From positions 31,560,554 to 31,624,553 of the forward strand of contig NC_092562.1 of NCBI RefSeq assembly GCF_037975245.1: a stretch of 64,000 nt of DNA, read 5' to 3'. The position numbers and the translations under genes are program-made. This document shows positions 23,044 through 34,700 of this stretch, in pieces. This DNA is from Apostichopus japonicus (Eukaryota; Echinodermata; Holothuroidea; Aspidochirotida; Stichopodidae). Every line of letters begins with the position of its first letter. The first letter of the stretch is position 1. The notes under the pieces were generated by a model, which made no database searches, was not told the origin of the DNA, and saw only the letters and a program-made list of their open reading frames with translations.

Positions 23044-26000
23044 GGTGCAATTCAAGTGGAAGTAAAGGTACTAAGGGGTAAGAAACCTGTCTTGGTGACC
23101 TGGGAGAATCCAGCCATGAACGTTGTTGAATCCCTCCTGGTTACATGTCCATGTCAGGGTCTTCACTTGGAAATTCCGAGTGTCCAAGCCAAAGGAAGGA
23201 CAGTATATACGAAACGAGCATCTAATCTTGCTCATGCTCTGGAGGTGGCTGATGTTGTTACTTGTGCTTCTGTGGATCATCTGATCAGTCTCGCCGATCA
23301 TCTCCATTTGTCAGATGAAACCAGGGAAGTGACTTCAACGGATGGTCGGCAACCGCGACCAAAACAGAAGAAAAGCAAACTTCACAAAACGTCAAAGAGA
23401 GGGAAAGTTAAAAAGAGAAAGTTTTCAAAGAGTTCAGATGTGTTGGTAAAGACAGACAATTCTTCCTCTCTGGATCATCCTGCATCTGCTTTAGGATTAG
23501 ATACAGAGAGAAAGACCAAAGCAGACAAGTTTGAGAAACAGGAAATAGATTCTCTGGAGGAAGAAATTCCCCATCCTGGGAGTGCAACAGCTTCAGGTCT
23601 CCCTGACGACTGCCGTGATGACAACAATGTTGTTGTTGATGCTGACAGCATACAGATGGAGGAAGTTGTTAACAATATTGTTGTTGATGCTGACAGCATA
23701 CAGGGGGAGAAACTTGTAAACAATATTGTTGTTGATGCTGACAGCATACAGAGGGAGGAACTTGTAAACGATATTGTTGTTGATGCTGACAGCATACAGA
23801 GGGAGGAACTTGTAAACAATATTGTTGTTGATGCTGACAGCATACAGAGGGAGGAACTTGAAAGCAATATTGTTGTTGATGCTGACAGAATACAGAGGGA
23901 TGAACTTGTAAACAATATTGTTGTTGATGCTGACAGCATACAGAGGGAGGAACTTGTAAACGATATTGTTGTTGATGCTGACAGCATACAGAGGGAGGAA
24001 CTTGTAAACAATATTGTTGTTGATGCTGACAGCATACAGAGGGAGGAACTTGTAAACAATAATGGTGCTAATGAATGTTTGGAACAGTCAAACCTGGAAG
24101 CAGAAAATGCAGGAAGAGAACAGACTTTGTTAAGTGATACTTCAAAGAGAATTCATGGCACCATGGATACTTTCATCGATATTTCTAATGTAGAGAACGT
24201 TGTGATACCAGCTTCTTCAACGAGCTCTGATTCGACAGAAGCAGTTATGAAAGTTTTGGGTGGCATCCTGGCATCGCAATCAGAAACGGGCATTCCCGAA
24301 TCAGATTTGACACCAAGAGTTTGTGATTTGTCGATAGGCAGATCATCGAAGGCAAAGGTCAAAGTCATTAAGAACCTCACAGAAGAGGAGCGCAAAGAAA
24401 AGTTTCTATTTTGGTCAGATAATGAGAAGAAGAATCGTTACGAACTGGAACATAATGGCACTAAAGCTTACCTCTGTGAGTATTGTGGAAAGGTCTTAAG
24501 TCAAGGTACAAGGAAGAGGCACTTGCAGACTCATACGTCAGACAGAGAACGAAATAATGTCTGCGAAGTATGTGGCAAAAGATTCTACAGTCGCGAGGGT
24601 CTCAGGCACCACGGTGAAACTCACGACGCCAAGCGAACTTTCAATTGTCGGTATTGTGATATGCAGTACAAAACAATGTATGGACGTACTCTACACGAAA
24701 GGAAACACTTTGCCATTCATGTGGAGAAGTGTGGCAAGTGCGGGGAACACTTCAAAAATCTGGATGATTTGAAAACTCACGCAAAGGCCATTCATAATGG
24801 CGATCATGTCGTTGACGTCCCTACTGCAGTCAAACCAAGTAGAAGGGGACGACACTCGGAAGTATTGAAGGAAGGGCAACCAGGCACGTCTACCTGCGAA
24901 ATATGTCTAAAGGTTGTACTGGACAAAAGCCTGCGTGCTCACCTAAGTCGACACAAAAACCAGATGTTTACATGTCAACTCTGTGGTAAAGTGATGGCTA
25001 ACATGTCCAGATATTCCCACATGAAATTACACACAGGCCAGAAAGATCATAAGTGTGATTTTTGTGGTAAATGTTTCGCCAGTAAGACCACGCTGACCGT
25101 CCATGTAAGAACGCACACAGGTGAACGACCAATCAAATGCAGGTAATGTCCTTTCCTATGTGTAGTATCATACTTGGGCTCTTTGAAAGTAAATAGGTTA
25201 GGCTTTTGAAAAGGGATGAAGAAAACAATAGAATCGGACCAGGAACAGGCTGACTTAAGAATAAATGAGTGTACAAATTATAAGTCTCCCTGGCTGTGCT
25301 TGCCAATTTAACCTAAATACCAACTTCTAATACCCTTTCCAAGGTACTTGCCACTTGGTGCTAATAATTTAAAGTGTGTGGCAATGAAGTGTTGAGTGTC
25401 TAATAGGCTCATCAACATTCATTTGGTGAAGAAATCAAGGAGTTTGTCTTTAGTGTGATCCATTACAGTTGTATTTGGAGCAAACTCTCTGTCCAACCAC
25501 ACACACTAAGGTACCTTTAACCATGCTACATTGTTTGTATACTGATGTTACATGTCCCTATTGTTGTCATTTTGTGATCAATAACTAACTATCATGTACT
25601 GTTCGCTTCACCCTCAGACATTGTGACAGGGGTTTCACTCGACATTATTCTCGTGAGGTTCATGAAGCCTCTCATACAAATGAAAGACCATTTAAGTGTA
25701 CCATCTGTGATAAATCCTGGAAGGACAGGTCATCCTATGGGACTCATATGAAGAAAAACCACCCTGGAGAGTAAGTACCCAAAGTCACAAACACCAACAA
25801 TCAATATAAATGTACACTGGCACTTGGCAGAATGCATTAGTGGAAGCCTGTCAAAGGCACAAACAGGATTGGCAATATTCTTTAGACAAAAGTTTTATAT
25901 CAAGCTGAAAGAGGTGCCAATGTTTGCACTGTATACATATTGGTGATCGGATTCCTTCTTACAGCCAACGTATGCACTGTACATACTGGTGATTGGAGTC

Positions 26001-26180
26001 ATTCTTATAGCCAATATATGTCGCACCTTTATCTCTAGAGTTATGTTTCTAGTTTTAAATCTTTGTATCTGTTTTTTTCTTTCTTCTACCAGACCTCTAG
26101 TCTACAAGAGACTGTCAGCTCAAATCAACAGCCAGCAAGGGAAGTTATCTACCAGGCTGGAGATAATTAATGGAAATTAA
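23044..26180 (+). CDS. C2H2 zinc-finger gene 3 (three 3' coding exons)
   Basis: Exons 23044-25142, 25618-25770 and 26093-26180 (TAA 26178-26180) join in frame into 780 codons. The N-terminal domain (GAIQVEVKVL, LLVTCPCQG) is clearly homologous to genes 1 and 2 but much more diverged. A basic patch (KQKKSKLHKTSKRGKVKKRK) near residues 104-123 is a plausible nuclear signal. Residues 194-337 are nine 16-residue repeats unique to this gene. After the shared RNLTEEER-like block (KNLTEEERKEKF) come nine fingers from about residue 476. Finger 4 here ends with a normal His. Finger 8 is split by the intron exactly as in genes 1 and 2. Likely a nuclear DNA-binding protein. Confidence 0.85.
23623..24054 (+). 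repeat. Coding tandem repeat, nine 48-bp units (16 residues)
   Basis: Nine in-frame copies of NNIVVDADSIQREELV, with the first two the most divergent (MEEVV, GEKLV). Units 3-4 and 7-8 share the same NN/ND alternation, suggesting a block duplication after the initial expansion. The repeat is acidic and lies in the linker between the N-terminal domain and the fingers. The antisense frame through it is an artefact. Confidence 0.95.
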
Positions 26181-26373
26181 TTACTGGAAATTAATGTGAC
26201 CTTACAAGAAATTTCTATGAAGACTAGAGTGTACGGTCACAGCGCGCTTGAAACTAACTTCTACATCCACAAGTACTCTGCTTATAAATGTAAATAATGA
26301 TAATATTGTTAAGCTTCAAATACTGCCAACCTTTTGTATGGTGAACCATCTATTCCTCTGTTATAATATATTT

Positions 26374-26379
26374 AATAAA
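26374..26379 (+). promoter_or_regulatory. Polyadenylation signal of zinc-finger gene 3
   Basis: AATAAA about 195 nt after the stop codon, in an AT-rich context typical of a 3' UTR end. Confidence 0.6.
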
Positions 26380-26458
26380 GACACTTATTATGATTGGTAG
26401 TAATCAACTCACATTCCTTGTTTGGATGTCTTCCTTTGAGTGGACTGATTAATTCACA

Positions 26459-26735
26459 AGGTAGTAACACCAGGCCGCAGTCCATGTCTGCCCCCCCCCC
26501 CCGCACACTCCTTACTGTCCTGCTGCCCTCTGGAGTACCAACACCAGGCAGCAATCCATGTCTCCCCCCCCCACACTCCTTACTGTCCTGCTGCCCTCTG
26601 GGTCTCCCCCCCCCACACTCCTTACTGTCCTGCTGCCCTCTGGAGTACCAACACCAGGCAGCAATCCATGTCTCCCCCCCCCCCCCCCCCCCGTCCGAAC
26701 TCCTTCCCTTCCTGCTGCCCTCTGGTGATCATTCT
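26459..26735 (+). repeat. C-rich tandem duplication, three partial copies
   Basis: The phrase CACTCCTTACTGTCCTGCTG plus CCCTCTGG and a poly-C run repeats three to four times. Low complexity, non-coding. Confidence 0.8.
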
Positions 26736-26958
26736 TACATCCTCTGATTTGAAGTAACAATTCAATACGATAGGATGAAATGCTAGTTTGGCTTGATGAC
26801 ATATACACAGCAGAGAAACATTAGTCAGAGTGACTGAATTACCTAGTCTAGCATGCTGTTAGCCTTCAAAGGCCACAGCCAAAATACTTTATGCACTCTC
26901 AATAACATGTTTAAATGCAATGTTTTAAATACTTGTCATAGATAACATTGCATGAAGG

Positions 26959-27281
26959 CAAGGGCATAGGAACCAGGGGGCTGGGGGCACCAGCCCCCCA
27001 GTGAAAAATATGGGGGGCAGAAGTATCATTCCGCCCCCCGCTTCGCAAGTCAGAAATCCCCTTTTTCATTTCCAAAAGGCCAGGTGAAAATGCAAAATTA
27101 TTTACAAAATGGAGTGGGTGTTGAAGTGTGCTATATTGCACCAAATTGCATCTGAGGCCACTTGGAAATGCAAAAAATTCCAATGGGGAGGGGACACCCC
27201 CTCCCCTTAGACCCCTCCCCCAGGCTGGCCGTCAGTCTTCAGCCCCCCCCCCCCACTCAAAAGTACCTTCCTACACCACTG
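26959..27281 (-). mobile_element. hAT-like MITE, copy B (inverted relative to copy A)
   Basis: Same family as 19115-19494, in opposite orientation. It begins CAAGGGCATAGGAACC and ends CCTTCCTACACCACTG. Flanked by an exact 8-bp duplication CATGAAGG at 26951-26958 and 27282-27289. It shares long internal stretches with copy A (for example GAAGTGTGCTATATTGCACC in reverse complement). Confidence 0.9.
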
Positions 27282-27369
27282 CATGAAGGTCTTTGTGGAT
27301 ACCACTGTGAGAATACTTTGATATTTTCTTTTATTCCTTGCCAGAGGCAGAAGGAATCTATGTTACGGT

Positions 27370-27760
27370 GATGGCGTGCGTGTGTGTGTATGTGACTCTT
27401 GTAAACACTTTAACTCAAACAATTCATGGTGGATTAACTTCATACTTGCTATGTGAATCAGTCTTATTGAGAACAAGACCCCTATTGTTTCCTGTGAAGT
27501 TCAGTAGTCATTTGGGGTGAACAGAGGTCAAACTTTGTAAACACCATAACTCAAAAAGTACATCTTTGTTAAACTTCATACATGATATGCACATCCAGCT
27601 TGGTGAGTAGCCTACAAGAACCCTATTGTAATTGGAGGTCAAGGGTCATTTGCAGTCAACATTTAAGAGTTTAGAAGAAGCTTGTTGTTTTTCACAGTGG
27701 TCTAAACTCATTTGAGACCAACATAGGTCAAAGTTTGAAATATAGTGAACTCCAAAAGGA
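27370..27760 (+). repeat. Degenerate tandem repeat related to 8825-9240
   Basis: Recurring phrases CTTGTAAACAC-TAACTCA and GGTCAAGGGTCATTTG at about 120-bp spacing, preceded by a short GT-rich stretch, as in the foldback element. A dispersed, low-identity family. Confidence 0.6.
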
Positions 27761-30700
27761 AACATTAAGTGAATCTCAATGATAATATGCAATCAGAAAG
27801 TCAGAAACTTGTGTGAAGTCTTGTTAAATCTGAAATAAAACGTGGCATGTAATCACAAAGCCTGTTGGTTTTCTGGTCTAATAATTTGACTTTTTGGACT
27901 GACATGTGAACATAAAAGTCTAACACAAAGTGATATGTTAGCTGTTATATTCTGATCGATAAGATCTTGGAGTTCATGAGTGAAGGTGGGATATAGATGT
28001 TACAAGCTTGTCACTCAGTTCTCGGGATATTCTAAGTATGAAAAGAGAAGTCATGATATGAAGTGATCTCACTGATACACGATCATAACAGATAGGCTCG
28101 GGATTAAGTGAGAGATTGGTGAATGTATCCGTACCCATGGTGTTCATTAAACGAAAAGGATCATCTTCGGAACTGCTCACATACACCTGAACGGTCGCCT
28201 TTCAATATAAACTTGGAACCGTAGTGGAGTCATATATTTTCTAATAATATATATTGTCATATAACTTCAGAATTCATTTTTTCCACAGTTAGCGTATTGT
28301 AAGTTATTTTAGACCTAAATGGCCACCCATGGTATTTACTTTCTTCGTAAGATTAAAGATGACTACCAAACTTTGAAAGAAGGGAAAGTCATTTGAAAAG
28401 AATGCTGGTTAGTTCAACAAGCGGTATTATGGAGGAGACTACTTTGTGGGATGGTATCGAAAATTATTTTTTTGAACAACTGTTACACATCTTGATCGCA
28501 TTTCCCCAAATTATCATAGTGCGTGTTGAAAAAATATTCGAATGTCCTTATAATGCGTGCGCATGTTTGCGTTGGCCAACGTTGCTGTTGAATGTGTTGC
28601 CACAGTGTTCTTGTTCCAAAGCTCCATACCTTCAGTTGAAACGGTAGGGAAATGGACCCTGACTCTTCAACATCAAATCTTCGGATTTAAATGAGGGAGG
28701 AAGAAAGTTATAAAGTCATGTCTTTTCGAATTAACTCACCCAGCTTCAGTAGTAGTAGGAGTAGTAATGTGTTGTTGGAGTCGGTCTACCTTGCTCATCT
28801 AATCTATCATCAGTGATGTGTCAGCTGACGATTGTTAAGTGAGGGCGTGCTACCAAATATACATCACTGCACTGTGTCGTAGGGTACAGCTGCCGTGACA
28901 GAATAGGTGCTGTTCTTTCCTGGTTTACTATCCTTGAACAGATCAAGTTGACTTGGCTTGTAAGAGGGATTTAGCGGTTTATCCAAAATTTGTTGGACTT
29001 CAAGATCACAAGAGGGTTAACATAACATCGAATTTTATTCAATGGTTTCAAAAATAGAGTAGTCTACTTTCATTTTCAAACACTGATTGGAAAGGTTTAA
29101 TACACAGTCTGTATGCCTTCTTTAGAACCGCTAACCTACCCATAAAAAGGATTTCCGAAGCCTATCCTATATGTGTAACGTCGGGCGAAAACTAAGAATT
29201 AAAATATGAGTTTTGGGTTGAGGTGGACTATGAAGGTTATGAATATGAGCAGTAGCATTGTAACTGGTGAAACTTAAAGATACACTAAGATTAAGAACAG
29301 AGAAAGTAAGAAGAAAAATAGAAGTCAGAATATATTTATATATTACCTATGCCTAGCCTAGTATATATTAGGCCTAGCCTTGTAATGACTAATGGTATGG
29401 CTCGTTTTACTGTTATGAAGTTATGTATAACTTTAAAGGCTTACAATGATTTTTCCACCGCTACTTGGACTCCAGCAAAATATGTCCTTGGCTTAGGCCA
29501 CTAGTCCTAGTATGGGGCGTGTCATACTCAGAAGCATTTATGTGTCGTTCTCCTTTGCAATTATGAAGTGTACATCTAGGCCTATCTATTCTAAAAATGG
29601 TTTCCCCCACCACGATAAAAGGCAAAACAAAGTTAGAAAGATGTCTATTCTAAAAAGCCTTGAAGATCTGTTTTATTGGCGCCAATTATAGCACGCTATA
29701 GCTAGGAAAGTTTTGTGATTATATTGTAATCCACCTGCCACGGTCGTAAATCGACCACAGGCTCTACAATTAGCCTGCATAGATTCATAACACCATTAGG
29801 TTGTTAGTGTTAACATTGTGTGGAAATATGTTCATGTCTACAGTATAGTTAATCGTACAGCGTTCACACAAAGACCCTCATACAAGAATAATTAATATGT
29901 GGCAGGCCTTGCAGACTAATTGGTAAAAAGAGGTCCTTTCAAGACCAAGGCAGGTCATTAACGTAATCTCAACTTTTCCATGATAGGGTGCTATGGTTGG
30001 GGTCTATAGAGCAGACCTTTTTAGGAAGAAAAATAGGCCTAACAAGTCTTCCACTGCGACCCGACTCCAGCAAAACATACCCTGTTAGGAAGATGTTTCA
30101 TTCATTCTGTTTATGAAGTAGTATATAGCCCTGCATGGCTATATATCTAATTAATAATGATTTTCCTGCCACTAATGTGACTCAGTTGTGAGATTAAACT
30201 GTTAACATATTGAATGTAAATAGTGAGGGCTACATACCACCCCCACTCCACTGGTCCTGATCTAATTCCTTGTGGTATGGTAGCAACTAAATCCATAGGC
30301 CCATATTTATCGAATGGAAGTCATGCATTAATATACATTCTAGGCTCAAATAATAAATATCGTTCTTATTCGTTATCGTTCTTATTCACCAGGTAGACTT
30401 CCAACCCTGCATCCTTAGATGCGATTAATTGAAGGGTTTATACTGAAGATCAACGTGACAAGTGATATAAATCATTATCATGGTATGTATCTCATCATAT
30501 CTTAAAGGATTGACAGTTAAAGATATTACTTGTAAGCAAGTCTTGCTTTTGACAGATAGCAAAGAGTCCAGTGCAGGGCAATTTTTAATCATCATCTGAG
30601 ACGACAAATTTCTGTTCAGACGACCAAAATCAGCTCTGAAGGTCGTCTGGCGGAGAACTACTGTAGTTCTCTTCAGATTGCATTGTAAACTTATTTTGTT

Positions 30701-31764
30701 GGTAGCAATCCTCCATCACTATGGAGATATTGAAATGCCAGAATATAAAGAAATAAACATAGGATCCACTCATAGGGGAGTTTTTGCTTGCCCAAAGCTG
30801 GTGTTCTATTCACCAGATCTGTACATCCTTCTGACTCATATTGGTCATAGTTTACTATTTTGCTGTTTTGACAATAGAAACATTAAATTAAAAAACCCTT
30901 TAAAATTTGCCCAGCAGTGTAGTGCCTTGTTGTAGGTGAATGTTCATTGAGAGTTACGGTTGTATACTGAAGTAATATGGTGGCCTGGGATCAATTGTGG
31001 TGCAATTAATAACTGAACAAATTTCAAGTTTAATATTTCTAGCTTTTTGCAATATGTTAATAACATGACTTGTCTGTTTATTATATGTATTGTATATACC
31101 GTGCTAAAATAAATTGATAAAAATGTTGACAATTTCCTTAGAAGTACAGTATATTCGTTAATAATGGCGCCATTTCGATAGCTACTGTTTTATGGCCACA
31201 GTCAACTTAAAAGAATGGACTCCATATGATATTAACTGGCATGACCTCAGATGAGTTACAAATAGTAACCTGGAGTGCATATATCACAAATATAATTTAT
31301 AAAGGTTTGTCTGAGTAATTGCCTATATCCTTCATCGTTTCAAAAGTTTCCATTGAACTCAAACACTTAAGAGTTGTTCTGATGTAGTAAACCATCATGA
31401 AATACTGTATTACTGGATAGGGAATAGTTAGATGTAGCTTTGCAAAGGTTCACTGTTTGTGAACAGCACAGTGAGAGACAGGGAGAGACAGGCGTTGGCT
31501 TAACTTTCTGCTGTAATACGGTATAATCATGATGTTCCAAAAATGTGTCATAGTAGGTACCTTGCCATAAAAGGTCTCTATTACAGAAGCAAGGTCTAAT
31601 ATTTTCAGAGCACTACTTTGCAGTACGAATAACATAAGAGAAATTAAAAAATATGACATTTGAATGTAGTAATGTCCTATCTAGTCTCTGATATGCATTA
31701 GTGTTCTATTTATAACATACAGTAGCATTAATTTTGTTTGTATTTTCTTCTTTTCTATTTTCAG
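27761..31764. other. Spacer and probable 5' region of gene 4, exons unresolved
   Basis: About 4 kb with no exon I can support. The segment 28402-28643 has an ATG-led open frame followed by GTAGGG and could be a first exon, but its phase does not fit the exon at 31765. The rest is AT-rich with scattered AGGCCTA motifs. Confidence 0.35.
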
Positions 31765-34700
31765 TTAGAGCTGAATTTATCCGTCAAAGTGCTGGATCGT
31801 AAAGCACCTTACCTCTTCGTTTGGTGGAACGAAAACGATGGTTGTGCGGATGGCTTCTTGGTGACTTGTGAATGTCAGAGCTTTCATCTAGGAAAGGATA
31901 AACCTGCTCCCAAACAAGCGCCTACAGATAAATCGTCAGCGTGGTACGGTAGCCTTGCAAAAGCCATGCAAAATGCCGAGATCGTAACAGTTCATCCACA
32001 GCGGAGTGGGACAAGTCTGTGTAAGTTGAGTGACGTGGTGGAGGTACAGAGTAACAAGGCGAAAAAGAAAAGAAAAGGAAAGCAATGCAAGAAAAAGACA
32101 GAGAAGAAAGAAACACAGGAAGATGAAAAGAAGGAAGAGGAAGAAGATGAAGAAAATGCTGCCTCGAATGGTCACCATGGTGATGATGAAAATGATGGAA
32201 ATGAGAAAGAAGAGGTGACTGAAGAGACGAGTGAAGAAGAAATAAAGAACCCAATAGATGTTGACATCTTCCAGAGTGACATGGAGATGGGCAAGGAGAT
32301 TAGAGACTTTGATATCAGCATTGGCATGGAGACAAATGTAACCACAACTATAGACTATGATCAGGGTGAAGAAGGAGAAGACATCTCAGACCCAAGAAAT
32401 GAAGAGACCATCGCAGCTGTTCCCATATCAATCGGCTCTATGTCTGATGCTATCCAAGATATGCTCTCACCGTCTGCTCTGGTTACTGAAGAAACAGTTC
32501 CAACCATTTCGATTTCAGCTCCCGCAGATGAACTTGACCTAGATAGTATTAATCCCAAAGCCCAAGAGAAAATTGCTCAACTTAAGGCTCTGAAAGACCA
32601 GCAATACTTGGAAAGATACAATAGAAAAGTCAAGAATCGCAAGATAACTTTCATGCTCTGTGAAATATGTGGAGCTGCTGTTTGCAACAAGAGTTTCAAG
32701 AGACATATAGAAGCTGTGCACTATAAAGGACAGAGAGAAGGCCTATTTGCCTGCAGCATTTGCAACAAAAAATTCCTGTACCCGACTAACGTTAAGAGAC
32801 ATGAACTGATTCACGCTAATGCCAGATTCCACTGTCGTTACTGTGAGAATACCTATGCTCAAGAAGGAGCATGCAGGGTAGGTAATATCCAAATGTATGA
32901 GGACTTGAAGGGTCCTTGACAAATAAGCACACTGCTGGAAAGAAAGATAGGCCAGTGGTATATGTATATATAAATACACTTAGTAGACACACAGCTGTAT
33001 ACTAGATACATGTTGGTTGTGTTTGTACATACACTTAGAAGACACACAGCTGTATACTAGATACATGTAGGCTGTGTTTTTACATACACTTAGTAGACAG
33101 TAGACACACAGCTGTATATTAGATACATGTAGGTTGTGTTTGTACATACACCTAGTAGACACACAGCTGTATACTAGATACATGTAGGCTGTGTTTGTAC
33201 ATACACTTAGTAGACACACAGCTGTATACTAGATACATGTAGGCTGTGTTTTTACATACACTTAGTAGACAGTAGACACACAGCTGTATATTAGATACAT
33301 GTAGGTTGTGTTTGTACATACACTTAGTAGACACACAGCTGTATACTAGATACATGTAGGCTGTGTTTTTACATACACTTAGTAGACAGTAGACACACAG
33401 CTGTATATTAGATACATGTAGGTTGTGTTTGTACATACACCTAGTAGACACACAGCTGTATACTAGATACATGTTGGTTGTGTTTGTACATACACTTAGT
33501 AGACACACAGCTGTATACTAGATACATGTAGGCTGTGTTTTTACATACACTTAGTAGACAGTAGACACACAGCTGTATATTAGATACATGTAGGTTGTGT
33601 TTGTACATACACTTAGTAGACACACAGCTGTATACTAGATACATGTAGGTTGTGTTTGTACATACACTTAGTAGACACACAGCTGTATATTAGATACATG
33701 TAGGTTGTGTTTGTACATACACTTAGTAGACACACAGCTGTATACTAGATACATGTAGGTTGTGTTTGTACATACACTTAGTAGACACACAGCTGTATAC
33801 TAGATACATGTAGGTTGTGTTTGTACATACACTTAGTAGACACACAGCTGTATACTAGATACATGTAGGCTGTGTTTCTACATACACTTAGTAGACACAC
33901 AGCTGTATACTAGATACATGTAGGCTGTGTTTGTACATACACTTAGTAGACACACAGCTGTATACTAGATACATGTAGGTTGTGTTTGTACATACACTTA
34001 GTAGACACACAGCTGTATACTAGATACATGTAGGCTGTGTTTGTACATACACTTAGTAGACACACAGCTGTATACTAGATACATGTAGGTTGTGTTTGTA
34101 CATACACTTAGTAGACACACAGCTGTATACTAGATACATGTAGGCTGTGTTTGTACATACACTTAGTAGACACACAGCTGTATACTAGATACATGTAGGC
34201 TGTGTTTGTACATACACTTAGTAGACACACAGCTGTATACTAGATACATGTAGGTTGTGTTTGTACATACACTTAGTAGACACACAGCTGTATACTAGAT
34301 ACATGTAGGCTGTGTTTGTACATACACTTAGTAGACACACAGCTGTATACTAGATACATGTAGGTTGTGTTTGTACATACACTTAGTAGACACACAGCTG
34401 TATACTAGATACATGTAGGTTGTGTTTGTACATACACTTAGTAGACACACAGCTGTATACTAGATACATGTAGGCTGTGTTTGTACATACACCTAGTAGA
34501 CACACAGCTGTATACTAGATACATGTAGGCTGTGTTTGTACATACACTTAGTAGACACACAGCTGTATACTAGATACATGTAGGTTGTGTTTGTACATAC
34601 ACTTAGTAGACACACAGCTGTATACTAGATACATGTAGGTTGTGTTTGTACATACACTTAGTAGACACACAGCTGTATACTAGATACATGTAGGTTGTGT

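Noticed and set aside
23475-24059. 194-codon antisense frame of Ser/Leu repeats
   Set aside because: It is antisense to the nine in-frame 48-bp coding repeats of zinc-finger gene 3 and mirrors their periodicity.
28402-28643. First coding exon of zinc-finger gene 4
   Set aside because: An ATG-led frame ends at a possible donor, but it would leave a split codon that does not match the phase-0 exon at 31765, and no homologue was seen in the other units.
33152-33680. Minus-strand open frames rich in Cys and Tyr inside the 55-bp array
   Set aside because: They appear only where 55- and 62-bp units happen to keep a frame and have no conserved start or codon bias; pure repeat artefacts.
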